Assembly: GCA_024500155.1 (NCBI GenBank)
Contig: CM044871.1
Span: forward strand, 32,982,728 to 33,046,727
From: Chenopodium formosanum
Lineage: Eukaryota > Streptophyta > Magnoliopsida > Caryophyllales > Amaranthaceae
Direction of reading: 5' to 3'
Length of the DNA: 64,000 nt
Positions 22,351 through 34,087 of this stretch are shown in pieces; position 1 is the stretch's first letter, and each line of letters begins with the position of its first letter. Under the pieces are notes generated by a model. It had not been told where the DNA came from and did not search any database. It saw only the letters and a program-made list of their open reading frames with translations. The translations under genes were made by a program, and so were the position numbers.

Positions 22351-24059
22351 AACAATTATAAAAATAATCGTAATAATAATAATTATAATCAATAATCAGG
22401 TTAAAGCATAATAGCAAGATCCTAAGCATGATACTAACAAGATTAATAACAAACCCTAGCATGTCACTAAACATAAAATATCAAATATAAAGCCCTAACA
22501 TGATACTATCATGAATATTAGGAAAGAAAATAGGAAGCATCGCAGGAATCATAACAAGCATATTTGATATAATAACCTTTTCCCTAAACATGATACTAGG
22601 AATCATTGTTGTTATTCAAAACATCAAATTAAGAAAATAAAAACATTCTTACATGATACTAGGAATTAAAATAACAACCTAGATATGATTTCTATATCAT
22701 AATATCAATTAAATCAATTAAAGCACTTACTTGGATGCCTCCTATCTCTTTCTAATAACAAAATACACGCGTTAGTAACTTCAACGAAAATAATAAAACA
22801 AACAATTAAATCAAATAATAATTGAAATCGAAATTTGGGACCAAACCCTCAGAAATTAAAACCTTTCACGTCTTGGGCAAAGGCAACTTTTAGGGAATAT
22901 TTCAAGCATTATCCCTAATTTGAACCCCACTGTGATCATACACTAAAGTATGGTGGCGTCCAAAGGGAAAGAAGATAGGGCAAAAGAGTCGCCAACAAGG
23001 TTTTTAAGAACATGTAAACCGTTCACAAGGTGAAGGTTACGCCCCTTAACGATCCAGGAGATCGTTAACTCCAATAGGTCTGCAACCATGACTGGTAGTT
23101 CGGGGATGAAGGTACAAATCCAACCTAAAAGAGATTGAACCTGCCCTAAAAATAGGCCTCTACTTTATTCTGATCGTATTCATGTGCGATTTTTGACTAA
23201 CATGCAATCAATAGGTTTACCCTAAACCTGTTTATCTATGTTGGTTGAATTTAATGCACAAATAAATTTATTATTGGCGATCACTTGAATCATAATCATA
23301 TTAACCTTAAACAAGATTAATAATTATCTTATATAAGCGTGATTACAAGTACAAATTCCCTTTAAACATGCATAAAAGGCGTGATCAAGCAATAACAATA
23401 AATATAAAATCAAGCAACATAATAATCATAAATTAATAATCATAATATTCATGTTAAAGCATAATAATAGCAAGATCCTAGGCATGACACTAACAAGATT
23501 AATAACAAACCCTAGCATGTCACTAAATAATATAAATCAAAGCTTTAACCCTAATATGATACTAACAATCATAAATATTAAGAAGAACATAAAAGGCATC
23601 ATACTTTTAATCATACTTGATATTAAAGTTACCCTAGACATGATACTAGGAAGATCAAAATGGCCTAACATAACATTAGGAATCATAATAATAACCTAAG
23701 CATGATTTCTACATAATAACATCAATACAAACCATTAAAGTACTTACTTTGGATGCCTCGTACCTCTTTCTAATAACAAAATACACACGTTAGTAACTTC
23801 AAGTAAATTATAATGAAACAATTAAATTAAATAGTTGAAAGAGAGATTTCGGACCAAACCCTCAGAAATTAAAACCTTTCACGTCTAGGGCGAAGGCAAT
23901 TCGAATATGGCTAGGTGTATCTAGGTCTTGTGAATGCGGAATTTTGTATTTTGAGAAAATACTAGTTTAGAAAAGAGAGAGAGAGTAATAAAGAATTTCT
24001 TAATGAGAGTTGGTAAAAATAGAGAGAATTGGTGAATAAAAACGGAGTTTTTAGAAGGC

Positions 24060-24235
24060 TATTTATAGAGAAAATCAGTCAAAAAGATAAAAAATCAAAA
24101 CAGAGTTCTGATGCGCAAAACGAGGTTAGCGCCAGACGCTGACATCAGCGCTAGGCGCTAACGCTAGCGCCAGGCGCCAAGCTTAGCGTCAGTCGCTAAT
24201 GCTGGCGTTTGGCGCTAACTTAATTATTGACACGT
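24060..24235 (-). promoter_or_regulatory. LTR-F promoter: family 3 palindromes plus TATA box
   Basis: On the minus strand a run of AGCGCCAGGCGCT-type palindromes (24120-24225) lies just upstream of TATAAATA (24060-24067). The motif class recurs at 26397-26492 and about 29240-29315 in element B, so F and B belong to the same family. Confidence 0.72.
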
Positions 24236-24755
24236 TTTCTAAAATCAGATAGAAATTGACCGTAAAGGAGGATAAAATTGTATTTTCCTCAGAAACAAAA
24301 GTCAATTTATCAATGCTAATTGAATTAGGAATGAAAAGAACCTTCTAGAAGAATCTAGAAGACTAAAACCATTCTTAATTGCATTAGGAATGATAAATCC
24401 ATACTAGGCCCTCCTCTAGATCATTGGGCCGCATATAAGGATCAAACCAGGCTCAGTTCAGTAATTTGGCCATAACTTCCTCAATATTCATCGGAATTGG
24501 GCTTATAATATATCGTTGGAAAGATTTTTTCAAGTCCTATCCAACTACACTACTATTGGACCCATATCATGGACCAACCAAACTGGACTGGCTGTTTTCT
24601 TAAAATAGGTTTTCAAAAACAAAGGGAAAAGAAGAGAAATTTAAACTATCCGCAACAGTAAACTTTCCACACTTTCACTTCATTCGATTATGGTTTGACG
24701 TGAAAGGTACTCATCACTGGGTTTGGTTTTGGGGATACACAAATGGGTGTCTACA

Positions 24756-25988
24756 GGTATATTCATATCTCATAGGCATTCTTCGCAGGAGCCTGATGTG
24801 CAGTACTGGCCATGGAACGGCTTGGTTGTCCCTGCGTTAGCCGCGCAGTACACCGCTGAGCGTCATTACTTCTTAGGGACGTATGGAGCGGTTGCGTACC
24901 TTGGAGAGAGGGTTCCTATTCAGCATTCCTCAGATACTTTCATCGTTCTTGCACCTCCGCCGCGTCATATGTTCAATGACGCGAGGCTGGTGAACATGTT
25001 GGAAAGGGCTGACACCCCTTGGCAATATCATGTGATCCCTGGGTAGTGCTATGAGGAGGAGCTTCTGCCGCTATTAGCTCCAGTCCTTATTCTGTCTAAG
25101 GAGGTGGTGGTATGATTTTCATATTTTACCTTTTGCTAAGTAGCCCCTAAGTGATATTTTATTGACTTTGATTTGCTTTTGTCAGGCTGGGCCTACTCAG
25201 TTTGCGCCACCTCGTATGTTTATCCATTACCAGGGGACATACGGGCCCATAAAGGAGATTATTCCTCCGGCTCTTGAGGATCAAGGCTTCGTAGAGCGGT
25301 CAATTCCTCGCCACCAGTCTCGGGCAAGCTTATTTATTTGCAATTTGTTCATGTATGTTATGTATTGTTACTGTCTATATTTCTTTGATAGTTCTCGCGC
25401 GAGGTGGTCAAGGCAATGGCACGGTGTATAGACGCCTTCCGGAGCCAGCTCGTTCGGATGAGGAATGTGGCTACGTGTCATCGCGACGACGCTGTTCAGG
25501 AGGTAGCCTTCCTTCTTATTTTTGCATTATTGCTTCTATTTTGATTGTTTCTAACTTGGTTTTTCTTGCAGGGTCAACCCATTCCTTTTCGTACCCGGAA
25601 GAGACATGAGGTCCGGAGAGACCCGATGAGGTCTAGCTCGAGACATCGTCGTACTGGCTCTGGCGATCGGGGTAGTCGTTCTGAGGCTGCTCGGACCGAG
25701 GCGGTGGAGGGCTCGAGCTCTTCATCCGAGGGCGTTCGTGCTGAGCCGGTAGGCCAGGGAGAGGCTACCTCGGCTTCTAGAGGTGGTGGGATGTACGAGG
25801 TCGGCTCGTCATCGTAGCAGCCTCCACAGCCTCAGCCTTAGGGCAATCTTGGGTGGACGGGTCTTGTGCTGAGTTTTCCACCTCCCGAGGAGACTGGAGC
25901 TGGAGCTGGTGGAGAGCTTACTCCTCGTACTGCACAGTTCTATGAGATGATGGGCGTCTCTCATCATCTGCGTCCTTCGGCGCCGTAG
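24756..25988 (+). pseudogene. Antisense PMD gene of element B, 3' part
   Basis: Begins inside an intron; the first exon starts at 24789 after TTCGCAG (EPDVQYWPWNGLVVPAL...YLGERVPIQHSSDTFIVLAPPP), matching exon 3 of the D gene. Further exons: 25186-about 25324 (GPTQFAPPRMFIHYQG), about 25390-25500 (REVVKAMARCIDAFRSQLVRMR) and 25571-25988 (Arg/Ser-rich tail). Introns of 70-80 bp correspond to those in D. Stops at about 25044, 25816 and 25840 break it. The homology overlaps that of the G fragment (both contain YLGERV/FLGERV), so the two are different gene copies, not halves of one gene. Confidence 0.75.
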
Positions 25989-26396
25989 TTTATACCTGTG
26001 TTTTTTTTTTTTTTGACTTGTATAGAACTTTGCCTAATTGACTCATTTATTAGATATATTTGTATATACATATTACTATGAGCTTATTTATTTAGCATTT
26101 ATTTTTCATTTTTATGTGCATATCGAAGAATTGTGATAATTAATAATTTTGCGCAAAAATTCTGTCATTTTTATTATTGATGGAGGGTATCCGACTTTCT
26201 CCCACAAAAAAAGAAAAAGAAAAATAAAAAATTGGACTTACAAAAACCTAAAAATTAAGTCTAAATAAAATCCAAAAAAGAAAAAAAAAATAATATATTA
26301 ATTAAAAGGGTATAATAAAGGATAAAAAATCGTAAAGCCATTGTTCAGATTCGAACCAGAAAAAAAACGCGGTTTTTGAAAAGCTCGCTCATAAGA
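25989..26396 (+). other. Spacer between the two antisense genes of B
   Basis: AT-rich and noncoding, with the landmark box at 26181-26203 (GGGTATCCGACTTTCTCCC here), ~190 bp after the PMD stop. The same box is at 61723-61745 in D. Confidence 0.7.
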
Positions 26397-26616
26397 CACG
26401 TCAGCGTCACGTGGCGCCACGCGTTTTGCGTTGGCTCCAGACGCTACTGCTGGCGCTTGGCGCCAGACTCTGGCGTTAGGCGCTAGTAAGCGCTGACTCT
26501 GAATCCTTTCCGGATTGAAACTGTGTCGATATTGTGTATAAATAGCCCCCTAGTCTGCCGATTTTCTTCATAATTTTAGCAGATTAAACATAGTCTTAGC
26601 TTTTGAAAAAATAATC
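26397..26616 (+). promoter_or_regulatory. Promoter of the antisense DUF7745-like gene in B: family 3 palindromes plus TATA
   Basis: GGCGCCACGCG, GCGCTTGGCGCCAG and GGCGTTAGGCGCTAG-type palindromes (about 26411-26490) precede TATAAATA at 26537-26544. The gene's ATG is 80 bp further on (26617). In D the order and spacing are the same, but with family 1 palindromes (TATA to ATG 79 bp). Confidence 0.7.
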
Positions 26617-27259
26617 ATGTCTTTAATTTCTAAGAATTTTACCAACTTCATTCATGAATGGTGTCGGTCTCTAATTGCCAAAGAGACAAAAGAATTAGAC
26701 TTTTTTCATATTGGGGGTATCTATGTTGTCAAGGGGATAGATCTTGATATAGACTTCATTCATACCACCTTAGAATATTGGGGTATGGATACTCATTGTT
26801 TTAGACTTGGGTGTAATGAATACCGGAAGAATTCGGTGCTATCTTAGGCTTCCCTGCATTAGATCTTGTAGTAATCCCTAGAAAAAATGAATATTATTAT
26901 AAAGTTTTTGAGCGCTTCTTTAATTTAAAAGACAAAGATCTAACAAATATTGTAGATGGTAGCATAGTTAATTTGAGAGAATTTGCACGCTATTACTTTG
27001 ACAGACCTTATTCTTAATCTTTTCATGTTTATAGAAGAAGGACTTTCCTCTTTTGCATGCTTAACCAATATCTTCTCACTAGTGGTAGAACTAATGAGGG
27101 CCAGGTAGTTATATCAACTGTTTTGGAGCAGATTGAATCTTGGAGAAATCCAAAAGCACATTTTTGGGGCTGTCTAATTTTATTATAGGTAGAAAAATAT
27201 TATTTTTAATTACTAAAATCAAAAACATATTTTTGTATAGTAATATTATTTATTTGCAT

Positions 27260-27290
<31 letters not shown>

Positions 27291-27957
27291 GCAGATGTGG
27301 CTAATGGAGAGACTAGAATTAATTAGTCCTCCCGACAATGTTGAAAAATACACTCCAAATTGCTTTGTGAGAAGAAAGAAACGCTTCTCTAAGATGGGGC
27401 GCCATGGATGGAAGAAACTCTTTGCCTCTTGAAACTTTGCCATCAAGTGGGTCATCCCTTGGTGGAAAATAGAGAGGATGGTTGGTGTCAACAAGCAAGA
27501 TGACTTTTTATTATCCCTGCAGGGTAAAAAGACAATACAACCTACTTCAAACAATTCCTTCTGGGGATCTTCGTTGTCCCTATGAATTCCCTGTTTCTCA
27601 AGAAGTAGAAAAATTTGATGCATATTGGAGCGCTAGACCTTTATTGGAAGTGATTACCTAAAAGGTTCCTCCTTCCTTGCCCAATGATGTGAAGAGGTGG
27701 CTTCTCAAGAAACCTTTAAAGGATATGAAGAAAAATTAGGGTAAGACTGATGTGAAGAGTCGTCTAGGTGACAAGGTAATTTCCGTTAAGGAACGCTTGG
27801 GTGGAAAGGTTGAATTCAAAACACCTACGATGCTTAAGAAGAAGAGCTCTACAAAGGATAAAGGGAAAAGAAAAGCTGACACTTCAGAGAAGAAGGCTTG
27901 GGTAGAGAAGAAACATGGAGTCCTAGCTAAGGGAGAAACTATTTACTCCAAAATTTA
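26617..27957 (+). pseudogene. Antisense DUF7745-like gene of element B, broken
   Basis: Homologous to 62272-63754. Exon 1 starts MSLISKNFTNFIHEWCRSL and continues past a frameshift near 26815-26835 (GFPALDLVVIPRKNEYYY, YYFDRPYS then stop, FHVYRRRTFLFCML) to a TAG exactly at the exon end (27187-27189), where D has CAG. The intron (27190-27294) holds a long T tract and ends GCAG. Exon 2 (WLMERLELISPPDNVEKYTPN, RLGDKVISVKERLGGKVEFKTP) has several stops and a frame change and ends in a Lys-rich tail. I recall this family as the extra ORF of Ogre-type elements; molecular function unknown. Confidence 0.75.
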
Positions 27958-28165
27958 ATGTAGGTCCTCTAAAGGATGCCTACTAGCTAAAGCCATGGAT
28001 GATGAAAAGGATGCAGATAAAATTGGAAGAGAGAAAAGAAAGAGAAGAAAGATTGAAGCATTGCTTAACTTTCAATTATTAGACTTAGTTTTAAATTTAA
28101 AGTTAATTTGTTTTATTAAGCTTTATTTAAATTCCATCAATAATGTAATTTGTTAGTTTATTTTA

Positions 28166-28280
28166 GGAAAAATTGCTCCCATTAATCTGAACTTTGTCTC
28201 ATCCACCGAAATTAATCCCAACTTTCGTTTATTATCTATCACTCCCAACTTTAGGGGGTATTAATTTCTATTGCACCCAA
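28166..28280 (+). repeat. Left TIR of the MULE-like element
   Basis: Matches 28949-29064 in reverse with only a few differences, for example in CTCATCCACCGAAATTAAT versus its partner. The partner TIR ends at the TTTATTTTA duplication. Confidence 0.9.
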
Positions 28281-28948
28281 CCGGTCATCTAACCTGATAT
28301 AGCAAGTCACCAGACACGTGTCAACACGTGATAGGTTAAAAAAAAAAATAAAAAAAAAAACAAAATTTTTTTTTAAAAAAAAAAACCAAAGTCATCCCCC
28401 CACCTCTATCCCGGTAAACACCCCACCCTTAACCCTACCCCGCCGGAAAAACGCCGCCACCCCCAAACCCCCACGGCTGCCGAAAAACGGCGCACACCAC
28501 TCCCCCGCCCTGCAAACCCACCCAATCTTCACCAGCCCCCGCCGTTTTTGCCCCCTTCTCCATCACCTTCACCGTAAAACCCCTCCCCAACCCCCGATAA
28601 CCCCTCCCCACCCTTTAAATCGGCGAAGCCCAGCCACTAAATCGGCGATGTCTAGCCACGAAATCGGCCACAAACGGCCAAAATCGACCGGTTTAGGGTA
28701 TTCAGCCCCAACATCGGCCATTTTCGGCCAATATCGGCCATTTGTGGCCATCAGTGGTGCTGGTTTGGTGAGCGTCAGTGGTGTTCGTGCGGTGGTGGGT
28801 GTGGTGGGGGTGCTGCTGGGTTGTTATTATTATTAATTTTTTACATTTTTCTTTTTTTTTCTTTATTTTTCTCAACCAATTACATATTGACACGTGTGCA
28901 AAAAAAAAATAATCACAAATGTTTACCTGATTTAGCGATTGCAAGTCA

Positions 28949-29064
28949 TTTGGGTGCAATAGAAATTAATACCCCCTAAAGTTGGGAGTGATAGATAATA
29001 AACGAAAGTTGAGATTAATTTTGGCGGATGAGGCAAAGTTCAGATTAATGGGAGCAATTTTTCC
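28949..29064 (-). repeat. Right TIR of the MULE-like element
   Basis: Inverted copy of 28166-28280, ending GGGAGCAATTTTTCC next to the second TTTATTTTA. Confidence 0.9.
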
Positions 29065-29073
29065 TTTATTTTA

Positions 29074-29745
29074 TTAATGAAATTTTAGCTTTTTAATAAA
29101 ATCATCTCCTTTAAATTTAATTTATTAAAGCAATGAAAACAGAAAATTTAATTTTCCAGAAATTTTTTCGAGTAAGGAAGTCGAAAATTTTCCGAAAAAC
29201 ACCGAAATATACCCAGATGCTCGCAGAAGAAACGACGCTGCTCCTTTACGACTAGCGCCGGCCGCGGCAGTCTGGCTTCTGACGATAGACGCTGTCGTCT
29301 GGCGCTAAGGTTCATCGGCCGGTGACGGGGCATTTTTTGTGACGCCGATTCTTTGTCGAATTTATGTAGAATTTATTTATAAATCTGGGATGCTAGGTTT
29401 GTAGAGAGTAAAGTGGCCGCACCCGTAAAGGGTTGCCTATGTATCCTTTCCTAAGGAATCAGGCCAAACGTAGCTCTCTTGAGTATCCTACTCAAGTAAT
29501 TATGGGTAGTACTTGTTAAGTTGGTTAAGATTTGTCATGTTTGAGAACTCATTGCCATCCATATCAGTTAATTGTGTTGTACCTCCTAATAGGATTGTTT
29601 TGACAATATAGGGTCAAGACCAATTAGGCCTAAATTTTCCCCTTGGATCTAATACATTTTTCCTTAATGCTTTTAACACAAAGTCTTCTACTTTGAATTT
29701 TCTTGTCTTGACCTTCTTATTAAAATGCCTAGCCATGCGAGTTTG
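29074..29745 (-). other. Spacer of B between integrase and the antisense genes
   Basis: Contains family 3-like palindromic GC motifs (about 29240-29315, for example AGCGCCGGCCGCGGC and GTCTGGCGCTAAGG) and the conserved Ogre block at 29413-29478 (GGTTGCCTATGTATCC here). The last ~230 bp continue the integrase C-terminal coding region in decayed form. No other gene. Confidence 0.65.
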
Positions 29746-30898
29746 TTAGCATTGAGTATGATGTAGAGCTTCTAGTCGTTTTTCATCAAGTAGAATTAGC
29801 TCCTCATATCTCGCCCTAGCCCATTCAACTTCATAGAGTTTACTTTCTAATGCAATGCGTAGAGATGGTATCTCTAGCTCTACAGGTTGTACGACATCCA
29901 TTCCATAAACCAAGGAGAATGACGTATTTCCTGTTGATGTGCGAATTGACATGCGATAACCCCAAAGTGCGAAATGGAGTTTGTTAGGCCAATCCTTGTA
30001 ATTTTCTGCCATTTTCTCGATGATAGTCTTTAGATTTTTATTAGCTGCTTCAACTGCTCAGTTTGCTTCAGGTCTATAAGGAGAATAATGATGGCGTTAA
30101 TGCCATATTTTTGTAACAATTCCTTACAATCAGCTTGAAAGTGAGTTCCATTCTCACTTATCATTTCATGTGGGACTCCATATTGACAAATAATATTCCT
30201 TTCGATAAAGAGTGCTACATGTTTTGCAGTGAGTTTAGAATATGATTGTGCTTCAACCCACTTTGTGAAGTAATCAATTGCTACTAGGATATATTCATGA
30301 CCTACTGTTCCTGGAGGAGTAATTTTACCAATAATGTCAATTCCCCATGTAGATAATGGACATGATAAGTGTAGGTGTAGAGTAGAGATGGAGGAACATG
30401 TTGTAAATTGGCGTAAATTTGGCATTTAGGGCATCTTTTTACATATTGATGACAATCCTTATTCATGGTAGTCCAATAGTATCCTTCTTGCATTATCTTT
30501 TGGACTAGCATTTTGCCATTAACATGAGTTCCACAAATGCCTTCTTGGACTATCCTCATAGCTCTTTGAGCATCCTTTTTCCCTACACATAAGAGAGCTC
30601 GACCCTTAGTTACCTTTTTATGTAACTCGTTGTCTATGAGTACGTACTGGGAGGCCAAAAGTCTTAACGCTCGTTTTTCTCTTTTGTCAGCATGAGGAGG
30701 GTATTCTCCTTTGGTGACATAGTTAAGTATGTCTGTATACCACAATTTTTTTTCTTCTTCTCCTTCTCCTTCATCTTGCATCACTTCATCATCTTTTATA
30801 TTTTTAATATAATCCAGTTTATGCCTTTTTTTTTCTATAATTAGAGGCATTTGCTCGATTTCCGTAGGAATCCTAACCATTGAGGCTAGTCTTGCCAA
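29746..30898 (-). pseudogene. Integrase of element B, broken
   Basis: Minus strand. The zinc-binding part ends near 30420 (DCHQYVKRCPKCQIYAN). The core follows in a second frame (GIDIIGKITPPGTVGHEYILVAIDYFTKWVEA), then a third frame from about 30012 (MAENYKDWPNKLHFALWGYR). Two frameshifts, near 30330-30360 and 30030-30060, split it. The motif normally reading SDNG reads SENGTHF (about 30145-30165): the second catalytic Asp is Glu, so strand transfer would be lost or weak. Order and sequence are typical of Ty3/gypsy Tat elements. Confidence 0.85.
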
Positions 30899-31030
30899 GG
30901 CATCGGCAAATTGATTTTCTTCTCTAGGTAGATTTGTGTATTCTACCTTTTCTAAATGATTGGTGAGAGTTTCTAGATAAGTTTGGTATGGGGCTAGACT
31001 TTCGCTCCTTAATTTCCATCATTTAGAAAT

Positions 31031-32077
31031 CTAGTTGATGATCAATGAAGAGTCCCCGAATATTCGTAATTTCTTCACTCCCAATGCCAAAGCTATTTCA
31101 AGGCCTACCACGCATGCTTCGTATTCACCAGCGTTATTGGTAACGTCGAAATCTAGCTTTATGGAGATTGGAACATGCTCTTCCTTAGGTGATACTAATA
31201 ATACTTCAACGCCACATCCCATTTGGTTTGAGGCTCCATCAAAGTATAAGGTCCAAGTATCATCTTCTATGACCATCAAGTCTTCGTATGGGAATTCATT
31301 ATCGTGTATTGGCATTGAATCTTCTATTGGAAAATCCGCTAGAAAATCTGAGACCACAGATCCTTTGATAGCCTTTTGAGGCATGAATCTTACATCGAAC
31401 TGGGATATGTTGACTATCCATCTTGATATGTGCCCATTGAGTGTAGACTTCTCGAAAAAATACTTGAGTGGATCCATTCGAGAAACTACAAAGACTGTAT
31501 GCACAAGCATGTAATGTCTTGATTTAGTTGTGGCTCACACAAATGCGAGGCACAATTTCTCAAGTGGTGTATAGCGTAATTCATACTCGAGCATCTTTTT
31601 ACTTAGATAGTAAATTGCATTTTCTTTACCTTCTACTTCTTGTGCAAACATGGCTCCCATGGTTTCCTTGGTGACTGTTAGGTACAACCTAAGAGGTATT
31701 CCTGGAAGTGCTGGTAGTAATACGGGAGGATTTGCGAGATAGGATTTTATCTTTTCAAAGGCTTTTTGACATTCATCGTCCCATATTAGTGGTACATTCT
31801 TTTTGAGCTTCTTGAATATTGGTTAACACATTGTTGTTAATTTTGATATGAACCTACTTATGTATTGCAAGCGGCCAGTAAATCCTCAAATTTGCTTCTC
31901 GGTTTTTAGCGGCGGCATTGACATGATTGCCTTGATCTGGGTTGGGTCTATATCTATTCCTCTAGAGCTTATGACATAACCCAAAAGCTTGCCTAAGGTG
32001 ACTCCAAAATCACACTTGGATCGATTAAACCTCATGTTGTATTTCCTTAGCCTTTCAAAGAATTTTCTCAAGGCTAC
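31031..32077 (-). pseudogene. RT C-terminus and RNase H of element B
   Basis: Same frame as the RT upstream, but with stops at about 32076, 31886 and 31830. RT thumb/connection: FFERLRKYNMRFNRSKCDFGV. RNase H: LYFDGASNQMGCGVEVLLVSP, then NNAGEYEACVVGLEIAL and FGDSSLIIN (D-E-D residues kept). RNase H ends at a stop at 31031, followed by two further decayed codons. One stop (31886) is TGA where related elements have Arg CGA, consistent with C-to-T change at CpG. Confidence 0.82.
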
Positions 32078-33493
32078 TTAATGGCCTGGGCGATCTTTTG
32101 ATTTTACAATCATATACTTCACATATACTTCAACTTCATTGTGCATCATGTCATGGAGTAAGGCAGTCGCTGCTCGTTGATAAGTTTCACCCGCGTTTTT
32201 CAACCCGAATGACATTACCGTGTAGCAGTAAGTACCCCATGGTGTTATGAAGGTTGTTTTCTCCATGTCTTCTTCTGCCATGAGAATTTGATTGTATCCC
32301 GCGTATCCGTCCATGAACGAGAGAAGTGCATGATTCGCTGTATTATCTACCAAAATATTGATGTGTGGTAAAGGGAAGTCGTCCTTTGGACTTGCCTTAT
32401 TTAAATCTCGATAGTCGACACACATTCTTACCCTTCCATCCTTTTTCGGAACTGGGACAACGTTGGCCATCCATTCGGGGTATTTGGATACCCTGATAAA
32501 ACCTGTAGTTATTTGTTTTTGAACTTCTTCTTTTATTTTAAGAGCTACGTCGGGTTTCCTTCGACGCAACTTTTGTTTTACAGGTTTCATTCCTTGAATT
32601 AGCGGTATAGTGTGTTGAGCTATTTCTCTATTAATACCTAGCATATCTTCATATGACCAAGCAAATACATCGATAAATTCTTTAAGTAAATTGAATAAAT
32701 CGGTTCTTTCTTGTTCATTAAGTGTTAATCCGATTTTAACTTCTCTTTTAATTGTTGAACCATTTGAGATATCAACCGTCTTAGTTTCCTCAATTATCGG
32801 TGTTTTTTTTTCAAGTGTTTCCATCGCTTTAATAATTTCTTTGTCATTTTCGTTGTTAGTTAAGAAATGCTCACCATTTTGGGTTAAAGAAAAGCACGAG
32901 GAGTAAGCGGAAGAAGACATATTATTGAATTCAGAAATCATTACATCAAAAAGAGAGATGTCCTCAGGGACTTGATTGCTAACTATACTAGGGGAAGAAA
33001 TAAAAGAAGGGGGTGCTACAACTAAGGACTTAGATGACTCTACAGGAAAAGACTCTGACTCTGACTCAGACGACTCTTCAAACATCGGTCCTTGCCATGT
33101 TGTTATGGAGATTTTCCTTCCACTTAGAGTAGTCACCTTGACTGTCTTGCACCACCCTTGTATTGATCCTTCTACTGGAGTGATGATCTTTGAGGGGTCA
33201 AATTTCTCGCTTTTTAGGACCATTTGGAAGAGCGAGGAGTTATCCTCTATGTACTTCGGCTCATCTTTTTCTCGCTTAAATAGTAATCCCATGACATTAA
33301 AGTCAAAGCATGGGGGTGGATAGGAGTTGTGGATAGGAGTTGGGATTTTATCTAGAAAATAACAATCTAGGAAAATTTCAAATCCCGGTTGCCTTATGCC
33401 ATTTACAACAAAAGGTTTGGGAAGTTCATAACATGGATAATCCTCTCCTTCTTTTATGAATTGTCCATTGAGAGTAAAAGGATACTGATCCAT
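32078..33493 (-). pseudogene. RT N-terminal part of element B, with destroyed active site
   Basis: A 471-codon open stretch. An N-terminal linker of ~270 residues leads into RT: VVPVPKKDGRVRMCVDYRDL, KASPKDDFPLPHINILVDNT, FMDGYAGYNQILMAEEDMEKT, FGLKNAGETYQRA. The motif that reads YVDD in active enzymes reads YVKY (32107-32118): both metal-binding Asp are gone, so this RT cannot work. It stops at 32078, and upstream a single stop separates it from 33509. Domain order is typical of Ogre/Tat. Confidence 0.87.
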
Positions 33494-33508
33494 TGGTATT
33501 GCTTTCTT

Positions 33509-34030
33509 TTAGATGCGAGCGTTCCTACGCGCCTTAGACCTTTCCTGGGCTCGCTTGAGATCTTCCCGAGTCAGTTTGAATCCAAGTCCAAAAGTTTCTA
33601 ACTTAGGGAGGCCAGGTAATTCCAGCGGTTTTACTATTCCTTTCTTCTTTCCTAGAGTCATTCCAAGAAAATACCCTTGTTTCTTTAGAATAGCATTTAT
33701 TTTCATATTGGAGTAGGGATCATGGCAGAGAGGGGTCCTTTCGTCCTCCTCATTTAAGGAGACCTCTTCATTAAAGCCCCACAAATCTTCATCGTCTTCA
33801 TCGTGCTCCACATTAATGATTGGATTTTCTATAGCTTTAATCCTCATGGATGAAGCATCGATCGTGATAGGAATTCCTCCAACTACGGCTTTTACCTGTT
33901 GGTGGAGAGATGAAGGGACGACCTTTAGGTCATGAACCCAAGGGAGTCCCAGCAATAAGTTGAATGAAGCTTTGATATCTACCACTTGGAATGTAGTAGC
34001 ATGTTCTATTGCTTCCGTCGTTATATTCAT
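33509..34030 (-). pseudogene. Protease C-terminus and G-patch-like linker of element B
   Basis: FQVVDIKASFNLLLGLPWVHDLKVVPSSLHQ is the conserved end of the Ogre/Tat protease. A ~60-residue acidic linker follows, then INAILKKQGYFLGMTLGKKK (about 33670-33620), which resembles a G-patch motif as found between protease and RT in some retroelements. In frame with RT, separated by one stop at 33509-33511. Confidence 0.75.
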
Positions 34031-34087
34031 GGTAATCTTATTAAGAGCTTAACGATGAGTTTCATCATAAGCTCTTATTCCTTGTGT

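Larger units (their letters stand above)
28166..29064 (+). mobile_element. MULE-like DNA transposon with ~115-bp inverted ends (possible Pack-MULE)
   Basis: 899 bp. The ends GGAAAAATTGCTCCCATTAA (28166 on) and its complement (to 29064) form inverted repeats of about 115 bp. It is flanked by a perfect 9-bp duplication TTTATTTTA (28157-28165 and 29065-29073). Long TIRs and a 9-bp duplication are characteristic of the Mutator superfamily. No transposase. The interior 28395-28810 is GC-rich and unlike its surroundings, with an open 172-codon stretch (28318-28836) rich in Pro, which could be a captured host gene fragment. It lies inside element B, between the antisense gene and the conserved block. 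Confidence 0.88.

Noticed and set aside
28318..28836. A 172-codon ORF inside the MULE-like element as a gene
   Set aside because: Begins at GTG in an A-rich stretch, is Pro-rich and open on both strands; kept only as a possible captured fragment.
32691..33323. Plus-strand ORFs across B pol (also 31035-31379, 34233-34577)
   Set aside because: Shadows of the minus-strand pol frame, which has clear domain motifs.
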